Counted from the first letter of the stretch, positions 24,519-33,553 are shown. The stretch is 64,000 nt of DNA from Streptomyces naganishii JCM 4654 (GCF_014650575.1 NZ_BMVF01000005.1:310001-374000); one strand, 5' to 3'. Numbers and translations are program-made. Notes: a model not told the origin generated them from the sequence alone.

Positions 24519-25466
24519 ATGCAGCGTGTGGAACGGGTCGTCGTCCTGGCCCTCGACGGCGTCTACCCCTTCGAACTCGGCATCCCCAGCCGCATCCTCG
24601 GCGCGGCCCGCGGCCGCTACGAGGTGCTGACCTGTACGGTCGACGGCCGCCCCGTACGTACCAACGCGGACTTCTCCGTGACCGTGGAGCACGGGCCCGA
24701 GGTGATCGGCACGGCGGACACGGTGATCATCACCTCGATGCCGGAGGACCGCATCCCCGAGCGGCTGCCCGAACCGGTCGCCGCCGCCCTCGCCCGCATC
24801 CCCGCGCACGCGCGGGTGGTCTCCATCTGCACGGGCGCCTTCGTGCTGGCGGCGGCCGGACTGCTCGACGGACGCCGGGCCACCACCCACTGGCACGTGG
24901 CCGAGCGCTTCCGGCGCGCCTTCCCGCGCGTCACCCTCGACCCGGACGTGCTGTTCGTCGAGGACGGCCGCTTCCTCACCTCGGCCGGCGCCGCCTCCGG
25001 CGTCGACATCTGCCTGCACCTCGTGCGCCAGGACCACGGCAGCGCGGTGGCCAACTTCGTGGCCCGCTGCTGCGTGGTGCCGCCCTTCCGGGAGGGCGGG
25101 CAGGCCCAGTACATCGTGCGGCCGGTGCCCGAGTACAGCGCCGCGAGCACCGCCGCGACCCGCGCCTGGGCCCTGGAACGCCTCGGCGAGCCGCTCACCC
25201 TCGCCGGGCTCGCCGCCCACGCCCGGATGAGCCTGCGCACCTTCGCGCGCCGCTTCAACGACGAGGTGGGCCTCAGCCCCGGCCGCTGGCTGATCCAGCA
25301 GCGGGTGGCGCGGGCCCGCGACCTGCTGGAGTCCAGTGACCTGACGGTGGACCAGATCGCGGCCGAGGTGGGCTTCGCCACCGGCGCGTCGCTGCGCCAG
25401 CACCTTCAGGCGGCGATCGGCGTCTCACCGCAGGCCTACCGGCGCACGTTCCAGACGGCACGCTGA
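24519..25466 (+). CDS. GlxA-family transcriptional regulator (DJ-1/PfpI plus AraC HTH)
   Basis: This 315-residue regulator has an N-terminal class I glutaminase-like DJ-1/PfpI domain (residues 1-165, with the elbow S-I-C-T-G-A-F-V-L-A-A-A-G-L-L-D-G) and two AraC-type helix-turn-helix motifs at residues 215-310 (M-S-L-R-T-F-A-R-R-F and G-F-A-T-G-A-S-L-R-Q-H). These proteins activate genes for detoxification or nitrogen compounds. The divergent oxidoreductase is the probable target. No ribosome site is seen, in line with a leaderless mRNA. Confidence 0.93.
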   Translation: MQRVERVVVLALDGVYPFELGIPSRILGAARGRYEVLTCTVDGRPVRTNADFSVTVEHGPEVIGTADTVIITSMPEDRIPERLPEPVAAALARIPAHARVVSICTGAFVLAAAGLLDGRRATTHWHVAERFRRAFPRVTLDPDVLFVEDGRFLTSAGAASGVDICLHLVRQDHGSAVANFVARCCVVPPFREGGQAQYIVRPVPEYSAASTAATRAWALERLGEPLTLAGLAAHARMSLRTFARRFNDEVGLSPGRWLIQQRVARARDLLESSDLTVDQIAAEVGFATGASLRQHLQAAIGVSPQAYRRTFQTAR

Positions 25467-25506
25467 GGGCGGCCCGGCCGGGGGCGTACGGCGGGGGAGC
25501 GGGCGC

Positions 25507-25533
25507 CGGGGAGCCGACTGCGCCGGCTCCCCG
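25507..25533. terminator. Bidirectional hairpin terminator
   Basis: CGGGGAGCCG (25507-25516) pairs with CGGCTCCCCG (25524-25533) around 7 bases. It sits between the convergent stops of the GlxA-type gene (25466) and the DUF4235 gene (25541). Confidence 0.8.
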
Positions 25534-25540
25534 CCGGGGT

Positions 25541-25840
25541 CTAGTCGCGGCCGCCCTTCTCCTTCGTGGGCCACACTCCCGTGGAGCGCTCGACGGCCTT
25601 GGCACCCGCTCGGTCGACGGCGCTGCGGACCACGGCGAAGATGGCGCCCTGGACCGCCGCCGCCAGCAGGATCTCGCCCCAGCGGCGGTCCTGGTCCAGC
25701 GCGTCGGGGGCGTCGTCCTCGTGCCGGATGGCCTTCCACGTGGCGCGGAACGCCATGCCGGCCAGCGCGCCGCCGGCCCACCCCAGCACGAATCCGACGG
25801 GCTGGTAGGCGAGCGGGAGCTTGTGCTTCTTCTTGGCCAC
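25541..25840 (-). CDS. DUF4235 membrane protein
   Basis: This 99-residue protein has a Lys-rich start, two hydrophobic segments (V-G-F-V-L-G-W-A-G-G-A-L-A-G-M-A and I-L-L-A-A-A-V-Q-G-A-I-F-A-V-V) and a charged linker, matching DUF4235, a common actinobacterial family of unknown function. The GTG start has a GGAGGAG site 6 bases upstream. It lies 58 bases after the GST gene and may share its transcript. Confidence 0.88.
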   Translation of the reverse strand: MAKKKHKLPLAYQPVGFVLGWAGGALAGMAFRATWKAIRHEDDAPDALDQDRRWGEILLAAAVQGAIFAVVRSAVDRAGAKAVERSTGVWPTKEKGGRD

Positions 25841-25898
25841 CTGGTTCTCCTCCTCTGGGTGATTTCTACGGGGCTGGTCCGCGTGGCTGATCCGCCGG

Positions 25899-26918
25899 TC
25901 AGGGGCGGCCCTGCGGCGGGACCTCCTCGCCGGCCCGCACCGGCCCCGGCGGCGTGCCGTCGCCGAAGGGGCGGCCGCCGAGTTCCTCGCGGTGATGCGG
26001 CGTCAGCCACCCGGACAGGTCCGGGCCGAGGGGCACGATGCCGGTCGGGTTGATGCCGGTGTGCACCTGGTAGTAGTGCCGCTTGATGTGGTCGAAGTCG
26101 ACCGTGTCGCCGAAGCCGGGCGTCTGGAACAGATCGCGGGTGTATGCCCACAGCACGGGGTTCTCCGCCAGCTTCCAGCGGTTGCACTTGAAGTGACCGT
26201 GATACACGGCGTCGAAACGGACCAGCGTGGTGAACAGCCTGATGTCCGCCTCGGTGATCGTGTCGCCGACGAGGTAGCGCTGCCCGGCCAGCCGGGCGGC
26301 CAGCAGCTCCAGCCGCCGGAACACCCCGGTGCACGCCTGCTCGTACTCCCGCTGGCCGGTGGCGAAGCCGGCCCGGTAGACGCCGTTGTTGACGTCCTGG
26401 TAGACCTCCGCCATCACCGTGTCGATCTCGTCGCGCCGCTCCTTGGGGTACAGGTCGGGCGCGCCCGGCCGGTGCAGCGCGGTCCACTCGGTGGCGAGGT
26501 CCAGGGTGATCTGCTGGAAGTCGTTGGTGACCAGCCTGCCGCTGGGCACGTCGACGACGGCCGGCACGCTCACCCCGCCCGGATAGCCCGTCTCCCGCTT
26601 GTCGTAGGCCTCGCTGAGGAAGCGGATGCCGAGGACCGGGTCGCGGCCGTCCGGGTCCAGGGTGAAGCGCCAGCTGCGGTCGTCCTGGATGGGATCGGTC
26701 ACGGCCAGCGACAGCGCGTCCTCCAGGCCGAGCAGCCGCCGCGCGACCAGCGCCCGGCTCGCCCACGGGCAGGCGCGGCTGACCACCAGCCGGTAGCGCC
26801 CCGCCTCCACCGGCCAGCCGTCCCGGCCGTCGGCGGTGATCCGGTCCGCGAAGTGGCTCCGGGACCGCTTGAAGGCCTTGTGGCCGTAGGCGCTGTTGCC
26901 CTCGCGCCCCTCGCTCAT
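25899..26918 (-). CDS. Glutathionyl-hydroquinone reductase-like GST family protein
   Basis: This 339-residue protein has the thioredoxin-like N-domain with the catalytic cysteine in S-R-A-C-P-W-A-S-R and the C-terminal all-helical GST domain with L-V-G-D-T-I-T-E-A-D-I-R-L-F-T-T-L and the V-Y-H-G-H-F-K-C-N segment. This layout is that of Xi-class GST/EcfG (YqjG) enzymes, which remove thiols from hydroquinones. Streptomyces makes mycothiol rather than glutathione, so the natural thiol is probably different. AGGAGG lies 4 bases before the ATG at 26918, so I rejected the longer frame to 27038. Confidence 0.9.
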   Translation of the reverse strand: MSEGREGNSAYGHKAFKRSRSHFADRITADGRDGWPVEAGRYRLVVSRACPWASRALVARRLLGLEDALSLAVTDPIQDDRSWRFTLDPDGRDPVLGIRFLSEAYDKRETGYPGGVSVPAVVDVPSGRLVTNDFQQITLDLATEWTALHRPGAPDLYPKERRDEIDTVMAEVYQDVNNGVYRAGFATGQREYEQACTGVFRRLELLAARLAGQRYLVGDTITEADIRLFTTLVRFDAVYHGHFKCNRWKLAENPVLWAYTRDLFQTPGFGDTVDFDHIKRHYYQVHTGINPTGIVPLGPDLSGWLTPHHREELGGRPFGDGTPPGPVRAGEEVPPQGRP

Positions 26919-27025
26919 GGGTCCTCCTGCTGTAGGGGTGCCGCACGGGTGTCCTGGTGAACGCGTTCCCCGGAATCGGCCGGCGGCACTGTGTGAGCCG
27001 TCCCGGCCGGGGGCATCCGGCGAAA

Positions 27026-28033
27026 GTGGGCGGCACATCGGGCGGGTATCCGGATCATCGTACGAACGGGCGGGCGCGGTCTCACGCTCCCGACCGCAAG
27101 ACGCGTGTCACCGTCCTGGTGGCACTCGCGGCGAACCTGGTGATCGCGGTCGCCAAGGCCGTCGGAGGCCTGGTCGCGCACTCGCCGGCGCTGCTGTCGG
27201 AAGCGGCCCACTCCGTGGCCGACAGCTTCAACGAGGTGTTCCTGCTGGCCGCGTTGCGGCGCAGCCGCCGCCCCGCCGACCGGCGTCACCCGTTCGGCTA
27301 CGGCAAGGAGCGGTTCTTCTGGTCGCTGCTCGCCGCCGTCGGGATCTTCGTCATGGGCGGTTGCTTCTCCTTCTTCCAGGGCGTCCAGGCGCTGCGCAGC
27401 GACGAGCAGGAGACGCACGGCGGCTACGTCGCCGGGCTGATCGTGCTCGGGGTGGCCCTCCTCGCCGAGGGGCTCTCGTTGCTGCGGGCGCTGCACCAGG
27501 TGCGCCGGCAGGGCGGCGCCAAGGGCGGCCTGCGCGATCCCGCGCTGCGCACGGTCGTCGCCGAGGACGGCACCGCGGTGCTCGGCGTCACCCTCGCCCT
27601 CATCGGCATGGCCCTGCACATGGTCACCGGGCAGGTCGTCTGGGAGGCGTCGGCCTCGCTCGCCATCGGCGCGCTGCTCGTCTACGTCGCCTACCGCCTC
27701 GGCCGGGACGCCCGCGACCAGCTCATCGGGGAGGCCGCCGATCCGGAGCTGAGCGGCCGCATCCGCAGTCTGCTCCAGGCCCAGCCGGAGATCGACAGCG
27801 TGGAGGCGCTGTTCACGATGAAGATGGGCCTGGACTCGGTGCTGGTGGCCGCCCGCATCGACCTCGCGCCCGGCCTGGACAGCGAGCGGGTCGAGGAGGT
27901 CGCCGTGCGCATCAAGCGCTCCATCGCCCGCACCGTGCCGGAGACGGACCAGATCTTCCTCGACGTGACCGACCGCCCGGCGGAGGAGGCACAGGAAAGC
28001 CCCGCCGCGACGGGGGAACGCGGCGAGGCCTGA
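27026..28033 (+). CDS. Cation diffusion facilitator (CDF) family metal transporter
   Basis: This protein of 335 residues has a six-helix membrane domain with the CDF signature S-x-A-L-L-S-E-A-A-H-S-V-A-D-S-F-N and a C-terminal cytoplasmic domain from about residue 225. Site residues H and D in the A-A-H-S-V-A-D motif and the second-half E-D-G-T-A-V-L-G are present; metal choice (Zn, Mn or Fe) is uncertain. The start is unclear: GTG at 27026 is given, but an ATG at 26957 is in frame and no strong ribosome site helps. It is divergent from the GST gene. Confidence 0.88.
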   Translation: MGGTSGGYPDHRTNGRARSHAPDRKTRVTVLVALAANLVIAVAKAVGGLVAHSPALLSEAAHSVADSFNEVFLLAALRRSRRPADRRHPFGYGKERFFWSLLAAVGIFVMGGCFSFFQGVQALRSDEQETHGGYVAGLIVLGVALLAEGLSLLRALHQVRRQGGAKGGLRDPALRTVVAEDGTAVLGVTLALIGMALHMVTGQVVWEASASLAIGALLVYVAYRLGRDARDQLIGEAADPELSGRIRSLLQAQPEIDSVEALFTMKMGLDSVLVAARIDLAPGLDSERVEEVAVRIKRSIARTVPETDQIFLDVTDRPAEEAQESPAATGERGEA

Positions 28034-28094
28034 GGTCCGGGTGCCCGGGCCTCCGGGGTTCATGCCTCACGGCCCGGAATTCCCTCGGGCCGGC

Positions 28095-28174
28095 CCCGAA
28101 GGCCCGGAAGCCCGAAGGTCCAGGAGCCCGAAGGTCCAGGAGCCCGGAGGTCCGGGAGCCCGAAGGCCCGGGAG
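28095..28174. repeat. 16-bp tandem repeat, five copies
   Basis: Units of the form CCCGAAGGTCCAGGAG run at 28095, 28111, 28127, 28143 and 28159, with the second and third identical and the others differing at a few positions; a sixth is decayed. The array lies in the 194-base gap between the convergent CDF and F420-dependent reductase genes. A 16-base period is not a codon multiple, so it is non-coding. Confidence 0.85.
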
Positions 28175-28227
28175 TCCGAGGCCCGTAGCCCCCCGGGGTC
28201 CCGAAGGCGGGCCGAAGTCCCGCGGGC

Positions 28228-28677
28228 TCAGTGCCCCTCGACGGGCTCCAGCACGAAGACCGGGATCTCCCGTGAGGTCTTCTCCTGGTACTCGGCGTAG
28301 GGCGGGTAGGCGGCGACGGCCCGCTCCCACCACTGAGCCTTCTCCTCGCCGGTGACCTCACGCGCCGTCATGTCCTGCTTGCGCGGCCCGTCCTGGAGCT
28401 CGACGCGAGGGTCCGCCTTGAGGTTGAAGTACCAGAAGGGGTGCTTGGGCGCACCGCCCTGCGAGGCCACCACGGCGTAGCGCCCGCCGTGCTCCACCCG
28501 CATCAGCGGCGTCTTGCGGATCTTCCCGCTCCGCGCGCCCCGCGTGGTGAGCAGGATGACGGGCATCCCCGTGTCCATCAGCGTGGTGCCCTTGGTACCG
28601 CCGGAGCTCTCGTAGAGCTCCACCTGGTCGCGCACCCACTGGGCCGTGCTCGGCTCGTACTCGCCCTCGAGCGGCAT
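28228..28677 (-). CDS. Nitroreductase/deazaflavin (F420)-dependent oxidoreductase
   Basis: This 149-residue protein has the DDN-like split-barrel fold, with [21 protein letters not shown] as phosphate-binding loop and [13 protein letters not shown] as the second signature. It should reduce quinones or nitro compounds using F420H2. The ATG at 28677 was chosen since the family starts near here and a GGAAGGG site lies upstream. It is monocistronic. Confidence 0.92.
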   Translation of the reverse strand: MPLEGEYEPSTAQWVRDQVELYESSGGTKGTTLMDTGMPVILLTTRGARSGKIRKTPLMRVEHGGRYAVVASQGGAPKHPFWYFNLKADPRVELQDGPRKQDMTAREVTGEEKAQWWERAVAAYPPYAEYQEKTSREIPVFVLEPVEGH

Positions 28678-28711
28678 GGCGTCCGTCCCTTCCTCGCGTT
28701 CGGTGACCGGT

Positions 28712-28740
28712 CGTGCACCGGCGTTCAACACCGGTGCACG
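28712..28740. promoter_or_regulatory. 10-bp perfect inverted repeat upstream of the F420-dependent gene
   Basis: CGTGCACCGG (28712-28721) and CCGGTGCACG (28731-28740) flank 9 bases. It lies 35 bases upstream of the start codon of the F420-dependent oxidoreductase and so is well placed as an operator; a hairpin that ends the upstream LysE gene is the other option, at 218 bases from its stop. Confidence 0.45.
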
Positions 28741-28958
28741 CACGCATCATCCCTACCGCTCCACGCCCCGCGTATCCCACCAGCCACGCCCGGGCCACGC
28801 CGCCGCGCGCCGCGTTCGAAGGATTCCGGCGCCTTCGGGTGCTCGACGGATGGGTGTATCGGGCCAGTTCCACGACGATGGACGACGCGGGCACCCGCAC
28901 GCGGACGCCGTCGCCGCCCCCGCGCGCACGCCACCTCGCACCCCCTGTCCGTACGTCC

Positions 28959-29597
28959 TCACCCGCCCGGCGTCAGCAGCATCCGCACCGCCAGTACCGC
29001 CATCACGGCGCTGGAGGCGAGGGCCGTCCCGAGCCGGCCCCGGCGGCCGGTCAGGGCACGGCCGAGCAGGGCGCCGCCCGCCGCGAGCAGCAGTTGCCAG
29101 CTCGCGGACGCGGCCAGGGCGGCCAGCACGAACACCGCCTGCTCCAGGGCCGGTACGGATCCCGTGGCACGGGCGCCGAGGACCAGGGCGGCGAAGTAGA
29201 CGACCGTGGTGGGGTTGAGCAGAGTGATCCCGAGCAGCCCCAGGTAGGCCCGGGACGGGCTCGGCGGGGGCGGCTGCGCGGCGGTGGCGAGGCGGTGCCC
29301 CGCGCGGTACCGCCGCACGGCGGTGACCGCGCCGTGCGCCGCGAGACCGGCCAGCACCAGCACCGAGGCCCAGCGCAGCGGCCCCATGACCGGCCGCAGC
29401 GCGGCGGCTGCCGCGGAACCCCCGAGCGTGGCCAGCGCGGCGTAGAGCCCGTCCGCGGTGGCCACGCCGAGCGCGGCGCAGCCGCCGGTCCGCAGGGACG
29501 TGCGCGCGGTGAGGGAGACCAGGTAGGTGCCGACGGCGCCCACGGGCACGGCGATGCCGTAGCCCGCGAGCAGGCCCGCGACGAGCGCGGCCGTCAT
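28959..29597 (-). CDS. LysE-family amino acid exporter
   Basis: This 212-residue membrane protein has six hydrophobic helices and the LysE signatures G-Y-G-I-A-V-P-V-G-A-V-G near the start, G-V-A-T-A-D-G-L-Y-A, and L-L-N-P-T-T-V-V-Y-F. It should export an amino acid or related solute. The start is ATG at 29597, chosen because longer frames give basic sequence without family similarity; no good ribosome site is seen. It is divergent from the P450 gene with about 280 bases between them. Confidence 0.88.
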   Translation of the reverse strand: MTAALVAGLLAGYGIAVPVGAVGTYLVSLTARTSLRTGGCAALGVATADGLYAALATLGGSAAAAALRPVMGPLRWASVLVLAGLAAHGAVTAVRRYRAGHRLATAAQPPPPSPSRAYLGLLGITLLNPTTVVYFAALVLGARATGSVPALEQAVFVLAALAASASWQLLLAAGGALLGRALTGRRGRLGTALASSAVMAVLAVRMLLTPGG

Positions 29598-29879
29598 GAC
29601 CGCGGCGGCGGACCGGCCCCCTCCGGACGGCCGGCCCGCTGTCGGCGCGCGGCCGGAAGGGCGGCGGCGGACAGCGGCGGCACGGGTACGACGATCGCGG
29701 GCATGACCGGATCCTGCGGCCCGCGAGCCGGCCACGGCAACCGGATTTCGCCCCGGAACAGACGCTTCCCAGCCAGTTCCCGCAGGTGACCGATCTGGCC
29801 GAACTTCTCGTCGCACCATAGGTGCCTCGGGCATCTAATGAAGATCGGCACGACGCACCCTTCGTCTGCGAGGTCTTCC

Positions 29880-31085
29880 ATGACGGAACCGACCGCACTG
29901 TCCGCACCCGTCGCCTTCCCGCAGGACCGCACCTGCCCCTACCACCCGCCCGCCGGCTACGACCCCCTGCGCGCCGCCCGGCCGCTGACCCGCGTCACCC
30001 TCTACGACGGCCGCCCCGCCTGGATGGTCACCGGACACGCCGTGGCCCGCGAACTGCTCGCCGACGCGCGCCTGTCCAGCGACCGCACCCGTGACGGCTT
30101 CCCGGCGACCACGGCCCGCTTCGCCGCCGTCCGCAAGCGCAGGACCGCGCTGCTGGGCGTCGACGACCCCGAACACCGCGCTCAGCGGCGCATGATGATC
30201 CCCAACTTCACCCTGAAACGGGCCACCGCGCTGCGCCCCCGCATCCAGCGGATCGTCGACGGCCTCCTCGACGCCATGACCGCCCAGGGGCCGCCCGCCG
30301 AACTGGTCGGGGCGTTCGCGCTGCCGGTGCCCTCCATGGTGATCTGCGAACTGCTCGGAGTGCCCTACGCCGACCACGAGTTCTTCGAGGAACAGTCACG
30401 GCGGCTGCTGCGCGGCCCGACCGCCGACGACACCCAGGGCGCGCGGGACCGCCTGGAGGAGTACCTGGGCGACCTGATCGACCGCAAGGCCGCCGGGGAC
30501 GGCGACGGCCTGCTGGACGAACTGGTCCGGCGGCGGACGAACGAAGGGCGCCCAAACCGAGCCGAACTGGTCGCGCTCGCCATCATCCTGCTGGTCGCCG
30601 GGCACGAGACCACCGCCAACATGATCTCGCTGGGCACCTACACCCTGCTGCGGCACCCCGGACGGCTGGCCGAGCTGCGCGCCGACCCCGCGCTGCTGCC
30701 CGCCGCCGTGGACGAGCTGATGCGGATGCTGTCCATCGCGGACGGACTGCTGCGGCTGGCCACCGAGGACATCGAGGTCGCCGGGACCACGATCCGCGCC
30801 GGCGACGCCGTGCTCTTCTCGACCTCGCTCATCAACCGCGACCAGGACGTCTACCCCGCCCCCGACACCCTCGACCTCCACCGCCCGGCCCGCCACCACG
30901 TCGCCTTCGGATTCGGCATCCACCAGTGCCTCGGCCAGAACCTCGCCCGCGCCGAACTGGAGATCGCCCTCGGCACCCTCGTCACACGGCTGCCCGGGCT
31001 GCGCCTGGCCGTCCCGCCCGAGGAGATCCCCTTCAAACCCGGCGACACGATCCAGGGGATGCTGGAACTCCCCGTGACCTGGTAA
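29880..31085 (+). CDS. Cytochrome P450, CYP105-like
   Basis: This 401-residue monooxygenase has all P450 signatures: I-helix A-G-H-E-T-T, K-helix E-L-M-R, and the haem loop F-G-F-G-I-H-Q-C-L-G with the Cys ligand. The N-terminal half (P-A-W-M-V-T-G-H, R-L-S-S-D-R) resembles the CYP105 family, which hydroxylates xenobiotics and secondary metabolites in Streptomyces. It is soluble. The ferredoxin gene follows after 12 bases, giving its electron donor. The ATG at 29880 fits the family; a longer in-frame start at 29838 is less likely. Confidence 0.95.
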   Translation: MTEPTALSAPVAFPQDRTCPYHPPAGYDPLRAARPLTRVTLYDGRPAWMVTGHAVARELLADARLSSDRTRDGFPATTARFAAVRKRRTALLGVDDPEHRAQRRMMIPNFTLKRATALRPRIQRIVDGLLDAMTAQGPPAELVGAFALPVPSMVICELLGVPYADHEFFEEQSRRLLRGPTADDTQGARDRLEEYLGDLIDRKAAGDGDGLLDELVRRRTNEGRPNRAELVALAIILLVAGHETTANMISLGTYTLLRHPGRLAELRADPALLPAAVDELMRMLSIADGLLRLATEDIEVAGTTIRAGDAVLFSTSLINRDQDVYPAPDTLDLHRPARHHVAFGFGIHQCLGQNLARAELEIALGTLVTRLPGLRLAVPPEEIPFKPGDTIQGMLELPVTW

Positions 31086-31097
31086 GAGGCTGCCGTC

Positions 31098-31298
31098 ATG
31101 CACATCGACATCGACACGGATCTCTGCATCGGCGCCGGGCAGTGCGCCCTGGCCGCCCCGGGCGTGTTCACCCAGGACGACGAGGGCTACAGCAGCCTGC
31201 TGCCCGGCCGGGAGGACGGCGGCGGCGACCCGATGGTTCGGGAGGCCGCGCGGGCCTGCCCGGTCGGCGCCATCAAGGTCTCCGAAACGGCGGTGTGA
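31098..31298 (+). CDS. Ferredoxin, 3Fe-4S type, partner of the P450
   Basis: This 66-residue acidic protein has C-I-G-A-G-Q-C near residue 10 and A-C-P-V-G-A near the C-terminus. The spacing C-x5-C with a later C-P is that of 3Fe-4S ferredoxins that feed CYP105 enzymes. It should pass single electrons from an NADPH-ferredoxin reductase, which is not encoded here. The ribosome site GAGG lies before the ATG, and the gene is surely co-transcribed with the P450 gene. Confidence 0.95.
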   Translation: MHIDIDTDLCIGAGQCALAAPGVFTQDDEGYSSLLPGREDGGGDPMVREAARACPVGAIKVSETAV

Positions 31299-31314
31299 GA
31301 CCGCCGCCCGCCCC

Positions 31315-32259
31315 TTATGCGCCGCCTTCCGCCCCGGGTGGGTCCAGCAGGCCCAGCGGCAGGCGGCGCAGGCGCTCCGGGGCGGCGACCACCTCGTAGG
31401 AGACGACCCGCCCGCCCTCCACGGCGACCCGCAGGGCGAACACCAGCCGCCCGCGCGGGGCGACCACCACCCCCGCGCGGCCGTCCACGAGCGCCACCGC
31501 GGCGAACCGGGCGCGGTCCCGGAGCACGACCGTGCCCTCGGCGACCGCCCGCGCCCCGCGCAGCTCCGCCGGCACCCCGGCCGGCAGGGCGGCGGGGTCG
31601 GCCCGGCGCACCACGTCCGGCGCCAGCACGTCCAGCAGCGCGCCCAGGTCGCCGCCCCGGGCGGCCGCGAGGAACGCCTCCACGACCCGCCGGTGCCCCT
31701 CCAGCTCCGCGCCCGGCACCACGGGCGTGCCGCGCACCTTCGCCCGGGCCCGGCTGGCCAGCTTCTTCGCGGCCGGCTGCGAGCGGTCCACCACGGCCGC
31801 GATCCGGTCGAACGGCACGGCGAACAGGTCGTGCAGCACGAAGGCGACCCGCTCCGGCGGGCTCAGCGTGTCCAGCACCACCAGCAGCGCCAGGCCCACC
31901 GACTCGGCCAGCTCCGCCTCGTCCTCGGGACCGGCCTCCCGCCCGCCCACTCCCTCGGGCCAGTCGTCGCCGTACGGCTCCTCGCGCCGGGCCCTGCGCG
32001 AGCGCAGCATGTCCAGGCACACCCGGGAGAGCACGGTCGTCAGCCACCCGGACAGGTTGCCGATGCCGTCCGCCCCGGTCCGCCCGAGCCGCAGCCACGT
32101 CTCCTGCACGGCGTCGTCCGCCTCGCTGAGCGAGCCCAGCATCCGGTACGCCACCGCCCGCAGATGCCCGCGCCGCTCCTCGAAGCGCCGGGCCAGTTCC
32201 TCGCCGGCGGGGGAGGAGGGGCCGGGGGCCGTGGGGTCGTCGCGGTCGCTGGGGCGCAT
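31315..32259 (-). CDS. ECF sigma factor of the SigJ/ECF41 type
   Basis: This 314-residue protein joins sigma region 2 (Y-R-M-L-G-S-L-S-E-A-D-D-A-V-Q-E-T-W-L-R) and region 4 (L-S-P-P-E-R-V-A-F-V-L-H-D-L-F, then Q-P-A-A-K-K-L-A-S-R-A) to a C-terminal SnoaL-like domain of about 115 residues. In ECF41 factors this extension replaces a separate anti-sigma factor and controls activity. It is convergent with the ferredoxin gene and divergent from the azoreductase gene, whose promoter looks like an ECF41 site. An AAAGGTGA element precedes the ATG. Confidence 0.93.
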   Translation of the reverse strand: MRPSDRDDPTAPGPSSPAGEELARRFEERRGHLRAVAYRMLGSLSEADDAVQETWLRLGRTGADGIGNLSGWLTTVLSRVCLDMLRSRRARREEPYGDDWPEGVGGREAGPEDEAELAESVGLALLVVLDTLSPPERVAFVLHDLFAVPFDRIAAVVDRSQPAAKKLASRARAKVRGTPVVPGAELEGHRRVVEAFLAAARGGDLGALLDVLAPDVVRRADPAALPAGVPAELRGARAVAEGTVVLRDRARFAAVALVDGRAGVVVAPRGRLVFALRVAVEGGRVVSYEVVAAPERLRRLPLGLLDPPGAEGGA

Positions 32260-32260
32260 G

Positions 32261-32287
32261 GGTCACCTTTCCGTGCCGTGTTCCGTC
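32261..32287 (+). promoter_or_regulatory. ECF41-like promoter driving the azoreductase gene
   Basis: GGTCACC (32261-32267) and CGTC (32284-32287) are 16 bases apart. The known ECF41 consensus is TGTCACA with 16-17 bases to CGTC, so five of seven -35 bases and the whole -10 match. The leader to the ATG would be about 35 bases. It lies directly beside the sigma gene start on the opposite strand. Confidence 0.6.
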
Positions 32288-32327
32288 ACCTCACTGACGA
32301 ACCGCACACGACCGAGGTGACCTTCCG

Positions 32328-33008
32328 ATGCTGCTCCTTCACATCGACTCCAGCGCAGACGCCACCGCCGACTCGGTGACCCGCCGTCTGACAGCCCTCT
32401 TCACCCGTACGTGGAAGGCGGCGCACCCCGCCGGCGAGTACCGCCGCCGTGACCTGGCCGCCGCGCCGGTGCCCCCGCTGACCGCCGCGTACACCCTCCT
32501 GGGCCGGCGGGTCGAGCGCGAGGGCTTCGTGCCCCCGGCCAAGGTGCCCGCCCTGATCGGGACCGCCGCCGAGCGGCGCGAGTGGGACCTGACCCTGCCC
32601 CTGATCACCGAACTGCGGGCCGCGCACACCCTCCTGCTCGGGGTGCCGATGTACAACCTCTGCGTGCCCGCCGCCCTCAAGGCGTGGATCGACCGGGTGA
32701 CCTTCCCGGGCGCGTTCAAGGACCCCGACTCGGGAGAGAGCCTGCTGCGCGACACCCGCGTGGTCGCGCTCATGGCCCGCGGCGGCGCCTACGGCCCCGG
32801 CACCCCGAGGGAGGCGTGCGACTTCCAGACCCCATATCTGAGGGCCTACTTCATCAACCTCGGCGTCGCACCCGACCGCTTCCACGCCGTGGCCGCCGAA
32901 CTCACCCGCGTGGACGTACTTCCCCACCTGGCCGGTCTGGAACAGCGCGCCGCGGCCTCCCACGCCGCGGCCGAGCAGGCGGCGAAGACGCTCGCCACGA
33001 GCACGTGA
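32328..33008 (+). CDS. FMN-dependent NADH-azoreductase-like flavodoxin-fold protein
   Basis: This 226-residue enzyme has the AzoR/NQO fold: N-terminal L-L-L-H-I-D-S-S for FMN phosphate, [19 protein letters not shown] as the central signature, and M-A-R-G-G-A-Y-G. It should reduce quinones or azo compounds with NAD(P)H. GAGGTG lies 8 bases before the ATG. Its position and promoter make it the probable main target of the divergent ECF41 factor, a typical arrangement since ECF41 genes neighbour oxidoreductases. Confidence 0.9.
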   Translation: MLLLHIDSSADATADSVTRRLTALFTRTWKAAHPAGEYRRRDLAAAPVPPLTAAYTLLGRRVEREGFVPPAKVPALIGTAAERREWDLTLPLITELRAAHTLLLGVPMYNLCVPAALKAWIDRVTFPGAFKDPDSGESLLRDTRVVALMARGGAYGPGTPREACDFQTPYLRAYFINLGVAPDRFHAVAAELTRVDVLPHLAGLEQRAAASHAAAEQAAKTLATST

Positions 33009-33091
33009 GCCCCCCGGAACCGGGCCCCGGCTGTCGGTACGTTGGCAGGCGACTTCCCCGCAACGCCGTCGACGGCCCGTCAGGAGGACCG

Positions 33092-33553
33092 ATGCCCGAG
33101 GACCGCCCGCCCCTGCCGCCCTTCACCCGGGAGAGCGCCGCACAGAAGGTCCAGGCCGCCGAGGACGCCTGGAACACCCGCGACCCCCACAAGGTCGCCC
33201 TCGCCTACTCCGAGGACTCCCTCTGGCGCAACCGGGACACCTTCGTCACCGGCCGCGCCGAGATCGTCGCGTTCCTCACGGCCAAGTGGGAGCGGGAGCT
33301 GGACTACGCGCTGCGCAAGGACCTGTGGGCCTTCGAGGGCGACCGCATCGCCGTGCGGTTCCAGTACGAGTCCCGGGACGTCCGCGGCCAGTGGTGGCGC
33401 TCGTACGGCAACGAGCTGTGGGAGTTCGACGAGCACGGCCTGATGACCCGGCGCGAGGCCAGCATCAACGACGTGCCGATCGAGGAGGGCGAGCGCCGCA
33501 TCCACGGGCCGCGCCCCCAGGCCGAGCGCGGACGGACCTTCCCGCTGCGCTGA
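33092..33553 (+). CDS. DUF1348 NTF2-like protein
   Basis: This 153-residue protein has the DUF1348 pattern: [22 protein letters not shown], then D-S-x-W-R-N-R, K-W-x-R-E-L-D-Y, and [12 protein letters not shown]. It adopts the NTF2/SnoaL cone fold, often used by small isomerases or binding proteins. AGGAGG lies 4 bases before the ATG. It is 83 bases after the azoreductase gene and may be in the same unit. Activity is unknown. Confidence 0.92.
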   Translation: MPEDRPPLPPFTRESAAQKVQAAEDAWNTRDPHKVALAYSEDSLWRNRDTFVTGRAEIVAFLTAKWERELDYALRKDLWAFEGDRIAVRFQYESRDVRGQWWRSYGNELWEFDEHGLMTRREASINDVPIEEGERRIHGPRPQAERGRTFPLR

